Source of the DNA: Candidatus Dojkabacteria bacterium
Lineage (GTDB): Bacteria; Patescibacteriota; Dojkabacteria; SC72
NCBI GenBank assembly: GCA_012511375.1
Contig: JAAZGF010000025.1
Span: 1 to 5,563 of the forward strand
Direction: 5' to 3'
Length of the DNA stretch: 5,563 bases
Below are positions 5,496-5,563 of this stretch, piece after piece (the first letter of the stretch is position 1; each line of letters begins with the position of its first letter). The notes below the pieces were generated by a model. It did no database searches. It was not told the origin of the DNA and saw only the letters and a program-made list of their open reading frames with translations. Both the position numbers and the translations under genes were made by a program.

Positions 5496-5563
5496 CGGGG
5501 TGTAGTTCAGATGGCTAGAACGCTACATTCGGGATGTAGAGGTCGTCCGTTCGAGTCGGATCA
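5496..5563 (+). tRNA. tRNA-Pro, anticodon CGG (3' end cut by window)
   Basis: The acceptor 5' strand CGGGGTG (5496-5502) is typical of bacterial tRNA-Pro, including C1. The D stem is GTTC/GAAC. The anticodon stem CTACA/TGTAG encloses the loop TTCGGGA, with anticodon CGG at 5530-5532. The T stem GTCCG/CGGAT carries the loop TTCGAGT. The window ends after CA, the first two bases of the acceptor 3' strand, so about five acceptor bases and the discriminator lie beyond it. It starts 4 nt after the argS stop with no room for its own promoter in the gap, so it is probably transcribed with argS and released by processing. It reads CCG. Confidence 0.93.

Overview
The window reads as a compact, AT-rich bacterial chromosome segment with everything on the + strand and almost no spare intergenic DNA. 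The genes use the standard bacterial code: TAA, TAG and TGA all act as stops. Arg is written almost entirely as AGA/AGG, and the tRNA genes lack an encoded CCA end. The SLBB-plus-HhH ComEA, the ComEC split into two genes, the ArgS motif style, the scarcity of Shine-Dalgarno sites and the tight packing together suggest a low-GC Candidate Phyla Radiation (Patescibacteria) genome. This is inference; no rRNA or phylogenetic marker search could be run.

Layout. Bases 1-129 are the C-terminal end of a cyclophilin-type peptidyl-prolyl isomerase. A competence DNA-uptake cluster follows: comEA (165-920, membrane-anchored DNA receptor), comEC (911-2584, membrane channel without its usual C-terminal nuclease domain) and a separate membrane-anchored ComEC-type metallo-beta-lactamase protein (2550-3401). 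Each overlaps the next, so they are probably one operon. Next is a translation cluster: tRNA-Arg(GCG) at 3428-3501, a probable terminator, an inter-tRNA spacer with a hairpin/dyad, tRNA-Arg(UCG) at 3608-3681, argS (3707-5491), and a tRNA-Pro(CGG) starting 4 nt after argS and cut by the window end.

How the genes work together. ComEA would bind DNA outside the membrane and hand it to the ComEC channel. The metallo-beta-lactamase protein would supply the nuclease-like domain normally fused to ComEC, so the set encodes the membrane-crossing step of natural transformation. ArgS charges tRNA-Arg, and two of its substrates are encoded directly upstream of it.

I see no wholly new system. The points most worth a second look are the ComEC split inside a 35-nt overlap, the argS-tRNA-Arg cluster serving codons these genes hardly use, the G34 Arg anticodon, and possible leaderless promoters.
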